Of a DNA stretch of 64,000 bases, positions 22,631-35,055 are shown one piece after another (positions within the stretch are counted from its first letter, which is position 1; each line of letters begins with the position of its first letter). The notes below the pieces were generated by a model. The model had not been told where the DNA came from. It was given only the letters and a program-made list of their open reading frames with translations, and searched no databases. Source of the DNA: Neurospora tetrasperma FGSC 2508 (lineage: Eukaryota; Ascomycota; Sordariomycetes; Sordariales; Sordariaceae). The translations under genes and the position numbers were made by a program. The stretch is taken from positions 1,595,648-1,659,647 of the forward strand of contig NW_009799102.1 in NCBI RefSeq assembly GCF_000213175.1, in the 5' to 3' direction.

Positions 22631-23757
22631 TGAGAAGGAGGGAAGTGGACAGACGTTGCCCGTCACTCCACCGTTCGCCGTTCGTGGGCGGCAACTGCAT
22701 CCTTGATCATGCATTGTGCGCATGTAGAATAGTGTATATGTACTGCACTAGTGTATGTATGTACATAGCGGTGCGCTCGGTAGGGTGCGGGTAGCGGTAG
22801 CGGTTACGAGTCACACTGCCGCGGTGGAACCTTGCACCTCTTTTTTTCACTTTCCACTTTGTGCCTCTTGGGAGCCGACCTCTCACACCTCGCCAAGTGC
22901 GTTTGTGTTAAATCCCCATCCTGGCCTCATCGCCCTTCTCAGCACCCGGCTTATCATCCCCGGGGCGTCCTACACTATACCTACGTTCTGGAAGAGGTAC
23001 GAGGCGCGCCAGCACACGGCAAGGAGCCACCAGCCCTGCCCAAGTCCTGCAGCCTGCAAGCCGGCCGGCGTCTAACCATAACTGACGTCGAGCGAGTTCG
23101 GTTCGGCTTCTCATCCGGTCCTCTCAGACACTTTGGTCTAGCCCGGAGGTTCACTGCGCAATAAGCTCAGCCTCGCCCGAACCAGCGGTCAAGTTCAGAG
23201 TCACTCAGATCTTAGACACGCCCTTTCGTGCTCACTCTCAGTCAAACAAGCCCTCGCTGAATGCGGGGTAACGGCCCAACTGTTTGGTCCAGAAAAACAC
23301 AGCCCGGATAACGCAACTTGCTGAACAACACAATACACACAACACCTCATACCTCAGCATTCAAGCACACAACACACACCACCATTCCACCTTGTCCGGC
23401 CACCTCGGCCCACTCGGCTCATTGTCCGACCTCCCCGACCCTCCATCCAACTGATTGCTCGTGCTGGCCAGCTCTCTCCTACTACCACGCACTCCTGCTC
23501 TAGCCTCAGGGGTAAATCCAGCTCGTCGGGAGGGACAAAAAAACAAAAGCAAGAGATTTCTTGGAGCCCAGTGGTTGAGTTGGGTATCATTCGATTCGGA
23601 ACCTCACTTGGCACCGCCTTGTGCTTGGTTGTCTTGCGTTGCCTCGAGTTCACTACCCCTGGCTATCACCTTGTCAGAAAAAAAAAAGTCTCCTTAGCGT
23701 ATGTGCGCATTGCCGTTTCCTTGACCTTCGCTCCTTACCTTGTCACTCCCCGGTAAG

Positions 23758-25167
23758 ATGGGATCACATTCACTACCCTCCGCGTCAGCGGCTGATGCTG
23801 TTGCGAAGCTGGCAGCAGCGGAAGCTTTGAAATCAACTGCCGCCTTTGCCGCCTCTGCCCCTGGCAGTAGCACAGAGACAGCTTTGGGAACCGCACAAGG
23901 TGCGAGTGCAGCCGGGGACGCTGGTCCGGTCACTGCGGTGCCCTCCTCAGATACCCCATCGGTAGCGGTGGACCCAGAAGCTGAGGCGGAGGCCTACGAG
24001 CGTGCCAACGTTCACAACGTGTACGAGGCTATTGCACCGCACTTTTCGGCCACGCGGTACAAGCCCTGGCCTGCCGTGGCCCAGTTCCTGCATGCCCAGC
24101 AACCTGGATACGTAGGTCTCGATGTGGGCTGTGGCAATGGCAAGTACCTGGGTGTCAACAAGAACGTCTTCATGGTGGGCTCGGATCGGAGTGCCAATCT
24201 TGTTGCTCATGCCAACGAGCGTGTGAAGGAGCTACAGAAACCGCAGCAGCAGCAGCAACCTGAAGCTGAAGTCGTCAGAGCCAGAATAGGTGGCAGCAAG
24301 AAAGAGAAGAAGCACAAACAAGAAGTACCTACAGGCGGCGAGCGTGAGTCAGAGGCTCCGAATGCCGTCATTGGGAAAGAAACCGGCAGTGAAGTGGCAG
24401 TGGCGAACGACGTGCTTGTGGCCGATGGGCTATCGCTGCCCTTCCGTGAAGGCCGAGCTGACTTTGCTATCTGCATCGCCGTCATCCACCACATGTCCAC
24501 CCGGACTAGACGACAGGAGGCCATTCGACAGCTCCTGAAATGCGTCAGACCCAGCGGCCAAGTCATGGTATATGTCTGGGCATTGGAGCAGGGCGAAAGT
24601 CGTCGTGGATGGGACGAGGGCGGAGAGCAGGATCTGTTGGTCCCTTGGGTGCTGAAGAGTCAACAACCCAAACCCAAGAAGGAAAAGCAGCCCAAGGCTT
24701 CGAAGCAGAAGCAAAAGTGGCCGCAGCAGCAGCAGCAACAGACGCATGAGCAGGCGAATACGCCAATGCAGCAGCAGAATCATGATAGCACCGAGCCACA
24801 GGAAGCTATCACCGCAAAAAGTGTTGGGGAAAAGGAGGCGACCCCAACATCATCATCAATATTATCACCATCGTCCGTCCCCAAAGACGCTAGCATGACG
24901 ATCGGCGGCGGCACGGGGGCGGGCGTAACCGAACCTGCAAGCGCAGCCGCAGCCGCGGTGGCAGGCCCTGATGCCAAGACCGACACCGGGGATGCCGCCG
25001 CCAACGCCGACGCAGTCTTCCAGCGCTACTACCACCTTTACCGTAACGGTGAGTTGGAAGAGGATGTGTTGGCAGCGCGAGGCGCAGTCGTTATGAGCGG
25101 ATATGAGCGCGACAACTGGTGGGTTGTGGCTACCCACGCTACCAATGACGATACATTGCAGGACTAG
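23758..25167 (+). CDS. TRM9: tRNA wobble-uridine methyltransferase Trm9
   Basis: A single-exon gene of 469 residues. An Ala/Ser-rich leader (1-75) precedes the conserved start of the fold, VYEAIAPHFSATRYKPWP. The SAM-binding motif I is LDVGCGNGKYLGVN (120-133). The next conserved segments are VADGLSLPFREG (220-231), IAVIHHMST (239-247) and VRPSGQVMVYVWALEQ (262-277); the C-terminal segment has YHLYRNGELEED. Trm9, with Trm112, completes mcm5U at tRNA position 34 after Elongator. Yeast Trm9 is about 280 residues. The extra length here is the leader plus two low-complexity insertions, a Gln/Lys-rich one (about 158-215, between motif I and the next strand) and a Lys/Gln/Ser-rich one (about 300-415). 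Start ATG 23758 is the first in-frame ATG. Trm112 is not in the window. Confidence 0.93.
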   Translation: MGSHSLPSASAADAVAKLAAAEALKSTAAFAASAPGSSTETALGTAQGASAAGDAGPVTAVPSSDTPSVAVDPEAEAEAYERANVHNVYEAIAPHFSATRYKPWPAVAQFLHAQQPGYVGLDVGCGNGKYLGVNKNVFMVGSDRSANLVAHANERVKELQKPQQQQQPEAEVVRARIGGSKKEKKHKQEVPTGGERESEAPNAVIGKETGSEVAVANDVLVADGLSLPFREGRADFAICIAVIHHMSTRTRRQEAIRQLLKCVRPSGQVMVYVWALEQGESRRGWDEGGEQDLLVPWVLKSQQPKPKKEKQPKASKQKQKWPQQQQQQTHEQANTPMQQQNHDSTEPQEAITAKSVGEKEATPTSSSILSPSSVPKDASMTIGGGTGAGVTEPASAAAAAVAGPDAKTDTGDAAANADAVFQRYYHLYRNGELEEDVLAARGAVVMSGYERDNWWVVATHATNDDTLQD

Positions 25168-25290
25168 TCATGTGTTTTGTCGACTCAGGACTGTCAAACA
25201 GAATTAGAATCACCGACTTGAATTGTTAAAGGCAATGAGCCGATCTCCCTACCAGAGAAAGAATAGAAATTATGACTGCATACCGCATTA

Positions 25291-25372
25291 CATCCATCCA
25301 TCCATCCATCCATCCATCCATCCATCCATCCATCCATCCATCCATCCATCCATCCATCCATCCATCCATCCA
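25291..25372. repeat. (CATC)n tetranucleotide microsatellite
   Basis: About 20 uninterrupted copies of CATC over 82 bp, 120 bp after the TRM9 stop. Because 4 is not a multiple of 3, it produces spurious repetitive frames on both strands. It is a likely length-polymorphic marker. Confidence 0.97.
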
Positions 25373-27459
25373 AGACCTCTTAGTCACTGTCGCCGACCCG
25401 GTGCCTGACGCTATCGCTAGTGGTTCAAGCGATTGGTTCAAACCTCGCACTTTTCCTCAAACCAAACCCTGATCCTGCAGACAGACCTTTTACCCCTGCG
25501 TCATGTCTCCCGTCTTTGTCTCCTTTGTTGTTTTAGTACTATGTATAGGTGAATGGTGCCTTGCAGTTGGTCGTCGTGCCTGCCTTGCCCTGACCTCAGA
25601 TTCCCTGATTTTTCGCTTATCGAACGGTACCTGAACTGATTGACCACTGGGAGATGGACAGATGATGATGAGAAGCGAGTTTCGGTCCTCCTGACCTCCT
25701 GGTCTAACATGACCTAACCTAACGTACCTGACTAATTTGAACCTAACCAGGGTAACTGTGACGTGGTGAATATGTGAGGTGAGTACGTATGTAGTTCTTG
25801 ACCCCGTTCCTGGGGTTCCTGATGTTTTTTGGTGTCATCGTCAACATCAAGGTAGTGAATTGGCCGTCGCGAACGTATGGTACCTCTGTATGTATGTATG
25901 TAGTAGGTAATGTGGATACCCCTTGCTAGGAACAAGCTTCGCTCGCCTAGCAAGCCTTCTTTTGAGATCCCATTTCCCATCTACCCAATCTCCGTTTTCT
26001 GCAGCCCCCGAGCCTACTACGAGTCCACCTCAACTAGTGTTTAATAGACTGGCACCCTTGTCAACCTAAACATTGTGATTCATCCGTGTTCAATCGTCCA
26101 TGTTGTCCTTGTAAACATGAAACTTTCTGATACTTGATGGTCATTTCTTTTTCTTGCAATTTATCTCTTCATTTGAATTTAATATTTTTTTCAAACCTTT
26201 TATCTATCACCGGGGTCTAGAACATGGAAAATTCGATATTTGATACAAGATTACTCACGTTTGACACGGCTTGAACTAAACGACGCCTTCGAGATCAATG
26301 AGCAAGGGCAAGTGACTTCAAAGTATCTCGAATACTTGACCAATCTGATGCGGATTGATGTCTTCCTCGAACCAAAATAAAAACAAGAACCACTGAACTA
26401 ATCTTCCTATTCGTTGAAATAACAATATCATAAACTCCGATCCGAATCCCCTTGTATCTTTTTTCCTTTTCTCTTGTTCTATGTTGTAGCCTCCAAAAAT
26501 GCCCCAAAGAAATTACCGAAAGGTGAAAAGGAATGGTAAATGAGCTGAATCTTCTTCTTTTTCTTCCAATCCGAATGAGTCGTTCTCGTTTGATCCCGCC
26601 GTACTCGCCATGTTTTCCGTGTTCCGTCTTTTTGTTGGTAGCCCTGTTTCACCGCGCTGCGCCGTTCTTGACCTTGAATGGTTGTTTTACATTTTCGTTG
26701 CCTAGGTGGTTCCCGTCCCGGTCCCATCCCAACAAATGACAAGACGAAAGGAAATCCGCTAGTTCAACCTATCATGCCCAAACTGCTCTTTCTCTATGTT
26801 TTGAATACCGCCTTCCTATCTCGTACAGTCTGAGCCATCTCGCGGGAAATGCATCAAGGTGATCAATCAGATGGTTGTTAGAGAACGATTTGCCAAGGAA
26901 AGGGAAACAAGAGGTGTGACAGGTGAGACAGGCTGAAGAAGTCCCCCATTGTTCGGTGAGATACCAGAAGTCACACCCCCAAAAAGAAAAACCGAGGATG
27001 AAAACCAAACAGGAAGATAAAAAAGGAAGGAAAGCCATATCGTTTTTGGATGTCATCAATTCGTCCCAAGAACATGAGAGGGTGAACAAGAGGCTGAGTG
27101 ATAAGTGTATTGTATTGGGGACCCAAAAGTGTCTGAAGGGTATGATTATTGTTTGAACCTCGAACCGGACAAAGGAAAAATCCGTGTGGGATTAAGCTGT
27201 GCGTGTGTGAAAAGACACAAAGCAAAAAAACGAAACAGAATGTGTTAAAGTAGAAGCTATCTCATAAGTATCCCTCCAAGTGAACTGGTGCTGGCATCTG
27301 AGGTATATCTGTATGGTATCCAAAGTTTACTGTTTTCGGTATTCGTGTCCGTATGTTGTATCCGTGTTTTATGCCAGATCTGTGGTATCAAGTACATGAA
27401 AGAAAATGAATAAGTGAGCCGAGACCGAAAGAAACCGAAAAAAAAGAAAGAGGAGGGAA

Positions 27460-28336
27460 NNNNNNNNNNNNNNNNNNNNNNNNNNNNNNNNNNNNNNNNN
27501 NNNNNNNNNNNNNNNNNNNNNNNNNNNNNNNNNNNNNNNNNNNNNNNNNNNNNNNNNNNNNNNNNNNNNNNNNNNNNNNNNNNNNNNNNNNNNNNNNNNN
27601 NNNNNNNNNNNNNNNNNNNNNNNNNNNNNNNNNNNNNNNNNNNNNNNNNNNNNNNNNNNNNNNNNNNNNNNNNNNNNNNNNNNNNNNNNNNNNNNNNNNN
27701 NNNNNNNNNNNNNNNNNNNNNNNNNNNNNNNNNNNNNNNNNNNNNNNNNNNNNNNNNNNNNNNNNNNNNNNNNNNNNNNNNNNNNNNNNNNNNNNNNNNN
27801 NNNNNNNNNNNNNNNNNNNNNNNNNNNNNNNNNNNNNNNNNNNNNNNNNNNNNNNNNNNNNNNNNNNNNNNNNNNNNNNNNNNNNNNNNNNNNNNNNNNN
27901 NNNNNNNNNNNNNNNNNNNNNNNNNNNNNNNNNNNNNNNNNNNNNNNNNNNNNNNNNNNNNNNNNNNNNNNNNNNNNNNNNNNNNNNNNNNNNNNNNNNN
28001 NNNNNNNNNNNNNNNNNNNNNNNNNNNNNNNNNNNNNNNNNNNNNNNNNNNNNNNNNNNNNNNNNNNNNNNNNNNNNNNNNNNNNNNNNNNNNNNNNNNN
28101 NNNNNNNNNNNNNNNNNNNNNNNNNNNNNNNNNNNNNNNNNNNNNNNNNNNNNNNNNNNNNNNNNNNNNNNNNNNNNNNNNNNNNNNNNNNNNNNNNNNN
28201 NNNNNNNNNNNNNNNNNNNNNNNNNNNNNNNNNNNNNNNNNNNNNNNNNNNNNNNNNNNNNNNNNNNNNNNNNNNNNNNNNNNNNNNNNNNNNNNNNNNN
28301 NNNNNNNNNNNNNNNNNNNNNNNNNNNNNNNNNNNN
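27460..28336. other. assembly gap (877 N)
   Basis: Unresolved sequence. The left flank is purine-rich (GAAAGAGGAGGGAA). Nothing can be said about the content. Confidence 1.
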
Positions 28337-28654
28337 AACGGGGTAGGTGGAATCTGTGTGTTTGTGCCTGTTTAATCGTAATGCTGAGGGAAAACGAAAG
28401 TTATCCTGTACTAGGCGTGTGCTTATTGAATGGCTGATGACAGCAAACACGTAGGCGGGGCGTGTCTGGAAGAATGAAAAACACACTCGTCATGGCTCGA
28501 GCTGGAAGCTTTGATGGTGAGAAGCTTGTCCTCGGTCTCAGAGTATTCGAGCTCAGTCACGTAACCTTATGCGTGATAGGTCGTCCAACAGAAGCAGTCT
28601 AGATTTTCCTTCAATCACACCGTCCACAGCTTGTTTTGCTCTTGACTGGCTCCC

Positions 28655-29995
28655 TCACTCCAATCTCTGTCCACGTCGTGACGATGTCATGCCAGGTGGC
28701 GGTCCAAGAGACGAGTAACCATCCTCTTGTCGAGACTGGAAGTGATGCCGTCTCCTGCTTGTCTCACGTATCCCTCCCGCTTCCGGACTTGCCCGTCTTT
28801 TGACGGTTCCAAGTGGTTCCAAGGGCGGATAGGCGGAGTAACCAGGATGAGTTGGTCCAGGGCTCGTCGTGTCACTGTGGGTTGGGCTCACCATACTGGT
28901 CATGCCACCCGTCGAGTATGCAGGCGTGCTGTAGGGGCTTACTCCGGTCGTCAATTCGGCGACGCTTGGCAGCATCCCCCCACGGCTCTGATGAGTATAG
29001 CTCGATGTATGGATGGGAGCCAGACCTATAGCTGGCGCCAACGTATAGCCGCTGGGGTCGCTATGATGGTGTGGCGGAGGGGGTGGTGCAAAGGACGATC
29101 GTGTCGGTAAGCTGTCGCGCCGAGCTGCCAGTGGCCGTCCGCCGGACGAAGGAGGTGGTATGAAAGGTCCAGGGGGGCCGCGGCTGTACCTTGGTGAAGA
29201 CATAGTGGGAATATCTCTCGGGAGGCTTCCTTGAGACTGGGAGTGACCATGATGGCCTCTCGAAGTAGGCATTCGATGGTGCATGACCGAAGAATCACCC
29301 AAGGCTGCTGTAGTCAGCGCGAAGGGAACAACTCCCGCTCGTCTGGCCATATCGACTTCACCCAACTGCCAATGCATTGCTTCAGCGGCACGCCAGGGAA
29401 CCTGCATTTCTTCAGCAACCTTTGCCCACATTTCGGGTTTAAACCTGTGGACTGTCAGGTATGGTCTTTGTTGGGAGAACAGGGTTTAAATTTACCTCTC
29501 ATAGAGCCTTGCCAGCTTGTTCTTGCGCTCCTCGTCCCACTCACTGCGTCTCTCGAGGTAGTTTTGGTAGTGAAGACGGCAGCTGATAGAGCTGCGACCT
29601 GGTAGACGCTTGGAAATATCATCCCATTTCATCCCGCTTCCGCGAAGCTCGATGATCAGTGCGTCTTCTTCGGGCGACCATTTGCTCTGCTTTTTGGCTG
29701 GCGACTCGGATGTATGCGGTGGCATGGTTCGTTTCCCGCCGCTTCCAGGACGAACTGAGTTGACGCTTCCTGATCCTGATTTCCCCAAACTGCCTCCTGC
29801 TCCTGGTCCGCCGGCACCGCTAGACCTCGGAGATCGGGTGCCAGTGGATGGAGCAAACGTGGCGAATGATGAACCGCCAAGAGCAGGTGGTGCCACCGTC
29901 GTGGTAGGCGGTATTGTCGTTGCGGATGTGTATTGGGAATGAGCCACGGGGGCCTCATCTGAGTCGGAACGTTTGAGGAGTGATGCGATATCCAC
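28655..29995 (-). CDS. Myb-like protein with two SANT domains
   Basis: Two exons (29995-29496, 29444-28655) give 429 residues. Residues 1-100 are Ser/Gly/Thr/Pro-rich. A first Myb/SANT repeat covers about 104-148 (KWSPEEDALIIELR, then WDDISKRLPGRSSISCRLHYQNYL). A second starts at EWDEERKNKLARLYERF and continues as PEMWAKVAEEM; the intron falls inside its first helix region, and AG+G restores Arg. The remaining 225 residues are His/Ser/Pro/Gly-rich and probably disordered. The arrangement indicates a sequence-specific DNA-binding nuclear protein, likely a transcription factor. I cannot name an orthologue. The first ATG, MDIASLLKR, is used; the upstream frame is not coding-like. The 6.9-kb gene-free region lies upstream. 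Confidence 0.87.
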
Positions 29996-30806
29996 GATGG
30001 CGGTATCTACAAAGGCACCACTAAGATAGGGAGTTGTTCATAGACCAAGGGAGGGTAGGCTCGCGGTTGGATTGTCTTGGCTGGCACGGTTGGCTTGGAG
30101 TGATGGATGATCGAGTAGTTCTCGAGGAGGATACGTCGAAGTTATAGTTCTTCGGGGCTGTTCAAGAGTGCTATGAAAGCTGAATAGGTGGATCTTGAAT
30201 CCTTCTGCCAATGCAGGTCAAGACTGGTTGTGAGACCGTTGGAGAGGGATGATTTGTCGTTGAAGGGTGTCTCGAGGCGCAAAGACATGTGGGGAAGGAA
30301 AACGATCCAAAGATGTGCCTTTTCGACCGAGAAAAGGGACTCAGCCGGAAGGGGCTATTCGATTATCTTCTTGAACGAGATGTTTTGCTTGTTGATTGGT
30401 GATATTCAGACCAATGGACTTGAGCGATACTAATGAGGCAGAAAAGGAGAGCCAATTCGTATGACTGCTCTATCTATAAACCGGTCCACTGGAGCTCCGT
30501 TCAGGAATGGGTTAATCTTCCATACTTTGAGCTTTCGTCCGGTGCCAGGTCAGAGCTAGGAAGCAAGGAAGAAGGTTTTGAGCGGTTCCCGGGAACATGC
30601 GCTTTACAGATTGGGATGAAAGGCGAGTTGCAAGCTCAAGACTGTATACCTCCGCAGGCGGCGAGGCTGGTGCGTGACAAGACCAGGATCTCCTGTGAAG
30701 GAGATGGATACAGACTAGGGACGATAGAAGCATCAAAAGATACAAATGCAGAGAGCATCATAATCGTAGCCAAGAGAGCACATATGTACATACATGAGCA
30801 GGACAA

Positions 30807-30822
30807 GGGGGGGGGGGGGGGG
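30807..30822. repeat. poly(G) tract, 16 nt
   Basis: A run of 16 G in the gene-free region upstream of the Myb gene. A comparable 15-G run occurs at 49974-49988. Confidence 0.95.
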
Positions 30823-33800
30823 TGAGAGTATAAAGAGTGCGTGCTTGTTCAACATGGAGTACTGGTGAGAACCTCTCATGTACTGAATGGAACCTAGATG
30901 TCATGGAGGTCCCTGTAGACGGGAGCGCCTGGGTAGGGGGTCGGCGTGTTAGAGCAATAACACACCGGAGAGACATCCAGAGTTCCAGACCAGGTCGGTC
31001 TCCATCTCATGGCAGCCCCACGTCCACAATCCAGAGTGGGTATATCGTTGAGCTTGGTCCGTTATGGAGTGCTCACGGCGTTAAGTAGGTACTTTGAGCC
31101 TTATAGTCCTACCACACAGCATCTTGGGCGACAGGACGGTAACAACATCAGGCTGACTGACCACCCAGGACGATTTTCTCACAAAGCCACTGCTGTTCCA
31201 GCTGCCATGCCGCTATCGAACGGTGGGGCATGAAGATCTGTGAAAGCAGTTTCCGGACCCGCGTTCGGCAAAGCACACGTCACCGAAGAGGCAGCCAATT
31301 TTCTTCCGGACTGTAGACCGATCGGAACCCGTCATGGCTAGGAACTCCTGACTGTACAGGACAGAAATCTTCCCCAGAGGCTCAGCTGCCGGACGGGAAC
31401 TGTTTGGTACCTGGCTTACATGCAAGCTAGGAGGGAGTCGACCAGGGGTAAATGACACGAAGTCATGCATAAAGCATGGCAGTGTACCGGGCCAACACCT
31501 TCCCACGCATCACCTTTTCCTGTCAGTCGAAAAGTATCCTTCTCGCTTCCCAAGAAACAGGGCGCAAGCGGTGCGCAGTCTCCCGCGTCATAAAGGGTTT
31601 AGTGTATGATGGATGGAAAACACTGTCATGATACGCTGTTAGGCCTGGCGCCGTTTGAGACTTTTACGGCGATGCTAACGGTTGGGTGGAGATTGAACAA
31701 AATGTAATGTGTAGTTGAATGGTACGGTTGGGCTTTATCGACAATTCTTTTCCTGTACCACTGTATCAAACTGTCGTCAGCGCCGCGTACGGGCGGCAGT
31801 TGAGGACTTGGTGGTACAATGGGGGAGATAGAATCAGGGCTAGGTAGCAATAGCCAAGCCCAGCAAGGCCCAAGAGATGGAACAGGTTGGCCAAAAATTC
31901 TGATGGATGGTAAGATACCTACAGGGGCTGGAGATCAAACTTTGATGTTCGGTATGTATGCATAGGTTGCGGGATACTGAGACTGCGTCTTGTCAAGTAC
32001 CCATGAATACTTGCTAGGCCTTCCGCGAAGCTGGCAGACGTTAAAAACCCTCAAGAATCTAGTGGGGAACATTGACGCACACGCCACCCTCCATTACGAC
32101 GGTACCACCCGTTGATGTTTGCTAGTTTCGTGGTCCCATTTGTGTTGGATCCCCAATCCCTCAATAAACCCTTTGTTTGTGCGTTAGACAGATATTGGAC
32201 TCGAACGTCCTGGTTCACGGTTGCGGAGCCTCGAACTGAGTCAAAATTCGCCGTACATTACGGATTTGTTAGAAATAACGAGCGACATCGCTGTGCTGGT
32301 ATGGAGCTCTCCTCCGCTCGTGGATTCCGCCTGGCGCAACGGGGGCAGTCATCAAGGTGCAAAAGAATGAAAAGCTGGAGCGCGGCACGCGAACCTTTTC
32401 CGCTTTCCAACAACACCCCCATGTCGGCCCAAGGATAGTCATCGTTCGGCTTTGCAGCCGTAAGACATGAGCTTTTGCTGGCCCAAGATTCTTTCGGAGC
32501 AAGGTGATGATCCATACTGCTGCAGACGGGTTTGAGGCTGTTCTTGGGGTGTTCATACAGTACCCTTGATTGCTAACCATATTTTAGAATTTGACTGCCA
32601 TTGTGCGCAACGATGCGAGTATCTTGGGAGATGGCCTAGTCTTTTACCACCTTTCAAAAGGGACAGAAGTGACGCAGCTCTCCACCGAGCTTGGAGGAAT
32701 GGTAAGTTGCATGGATGATGGCTTTCTGAAGCGTTCCATCTTCTACACGGACACGACGTCGACTGAACATGGCGATCAAACCATCACAACAAGTCGGATG
32801 CGGAACAGGGGTTTCGTTGCTAATCGGTGACAGTGCGGTGACTAAACGGCCTCAATTGTCTGTGCGTCTCGGAACTTGTTGCTCTGAAATCTGACCACGC
32901 TCTTTGTTAAACCTAGGTTGTCTTGGGCATCGTTTGACTTTTGGCCCTGTCAGGTTGCCGTTTTAGACAATCGTCAACAATGGAATTGTGCTTGCGGAAG
33001 CGGCCAAATGCTCCTTGTGGCAGAGTTTCAGCGCAACCTTTAGCAATTTATGCCACACAATACCACGGAGTCACGGACGGCCTCACTGCTTGGGACACCG
33101 AGAACCGATGAACTAGCGGTCAACTTTCTGTTGCAGTTTTCTCGCTTTCGTACACCAAGGATCAGGGCCCTTGATGAAGGGCAGTAGGACCGCCTCGCAC
33201 GGAAGAGGATCAGGACTCGCAATCCCCCACGAGCTTGTTGTTCTGGAGAAAGATAGGAATTGCTCGGTGATGGACCAAGTGCTCCTCCAGGCGTGGGTTT
33301 GGGCGGCTAGACCAAAGGAAGAGAGTTCGCCTTTTATGAAGCCTCTTGATGGCCATGCTTCATGTTACCATTGGTTCGAACTGCAGCTTCTAGGATTGCT
33401 CGGCCTCGACGAAGACAGTATCAGGTATGGCCAACATGACGGCCACGGCCTGTGAGCGGACTGCTTTGGCAGCGGTTGAACCGCCCACGTACCCTCTCGA
33501 TCTTATGCGACGGACCATTGGCTTCTCGTTGCGTGTCAGCCTCCTCTATGGGTTTGGGGAACCTGATAGGCACAGTTGGTGCACGGTAAACGGTCCAAGC
33601 GGTCATATCTTTCTGTTGACTCATTCCACACACCACAATAAACAAGGCGTGTAGCCAAAGCAGCAAGCCGTGATAGTTGCACGTTGTCGGGAGGGAAGAC
33701 ACAGCCTCAAGGAAAGTATATGAAGCCAGGACCCATATGTTGGGATGACTCAAGTAGCTTGTGAAAAGATGAGCTGGCCAGCTGGCTGGTGACAGACGAG

Positions 33801-34997
33801 TGAAGACCTGACAACGAACCGAAACAAAGGGAAACATATTCAGGATGACGGCATTTCTCCGCTTGTTGTTGTGCTGTTGTTGCCCGAATACAGCAGCGAC
33901 TAGCTGTCGAGCCTGCTTCGTTTGCTACCTGCATTTGTTGTAACATCATCTAGATTGGTAATTGCCATCTGCGATGTCAGCCGATCTCGATTCATGACCA
34001 ATGTAGCTGAGTCCGAACAGCGTAGCTCCTCATCTGGGTGTTCAAGGATAGCTAAACTTGTGAGACGAACTGCACAGAGACCCTCTGTGTTCCCGAGTCC
34101 TGTTCGTCCATTATACCCATTCGCCGGCTGACCGAGTGCTAGTGGCATCCACAGGGAAGGGAACAGCCGCGGGATACCACCCAACAGCCCGTTGGAAGCA
34201 AATCGGTTTGCTTTCGCTGCAGTGGTCCAGCCGATACATGCTAGTTGTCGCTGATGGTCGCTATGAAGTATGTACCTGTAACTCAAATGATGTACGCACC
34301 CAAGCCCTTGTCGTTTTGTTTAAAGCTTGCAGCGACTACATACGCGGGCATTCGGATGCATTGGCCTCCAATTGTCATAGACGGTTCTTCTTTTCGACGC
34401 GAGTTCCGTTTGATGGCGGCAACAATGCCCATACCGTGCCATTACCGACCCCAAATTCGAATTGGTCGGAAAGGTGGTATTGGCTGCCCAAAAAGCGCTC
34501 TCATATTCGGTCGTACCTCCCATGTACCCCACGTCTGAGCGATAGGCACACTCCCGCAGGCCAGGGCTGAACCTGGTCGAAGTAATAACTTGCCGTCCCT
34601 CGCCGTTGTTCTCGCATGGTAAATGAAGCAAAGTCTTGCAGACATTGTGAATTCACGGGAACCCGACGTGGCGGTGAACAGCATCGAGACAGATCTTGGA
34701 GAGCGCATGTAGAAAGCACGCATGCCTCTACACAGTCATACGTGGGTGAATAGTTTTCAGGCCATGTCCTTGTTCGTCTTGGGAGCGCGTCTTTGCGGTT
34801 TGTACACAGTGTTTCGGAGGGCGCCTGTTTGACCCAATGTGGTGCCTGATTGTCTGGTCAAAGCACACATTTAGCTAAAGCTGATCTGGGTAGAGGCCAT
34901 TGCAGCCGACCTATGCAGACAAAGAAGCTCGTCAGAATCAAACCCTTTCAAAGCATCACCAAGGAGCGGATGTCAAGGCTAGGGGTTGGGGGGTTTA

Positions 34998-35020
34998 AGA
35001 GAGGAGAGAGCGAGAGAGAG

Positions 35021-35054
<34 letters not shown>

Positions 35055-35055
35055 C
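34998..35055. repeat. compound (GA)n-(AC)n-(AG)n microsatellite
   Basis: Purine GA repeats change to about seven AC units and then to about ten AG units, with one CG interruption in the first block. It is a simple-sequence locus in non-coding DNA. Confidence 0.93.

Larger units (their letters stand above)
20952..23757. other. intergenic region upstream of TRM9, with MITE-like element
   Basis: No protein gene is recognised in 2.8 kb. The region contains a 55-nt T-run (21642-21696), a MITE-like inverted-repeat element (22194-22630, listed separately) and, from about 22750, the probable TRM9 promoter and leader. Short frames are not conserved-looking. Confidence 0.6.
25168..28654. other. gene-free region between TRM9 and Myb gene, with assembly gap
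   Basis: Convergent 3' ends of TRM9 (+) and the Myb gene (-) plus long AT-richer intergenic DNA. It contains an (ATCC)n microsatellite and an 877-base N gap (27460-28336). No reliable coding sequence is visible. Reading frames that cross the gap are artefacts of N translation. A gene could be hidden in the gap. Confidence 0.55.

Noticed and set aside
25226-25472. IHPS / MDGW repeat peptides
   Set aside because: Direct translation of the CATC microsatellite; no flanking coding sequence.
27257-28486. Long frames crossing the N block on both strands
   Set aside because: Almost entirely translated N; the flanking residues show no domain.
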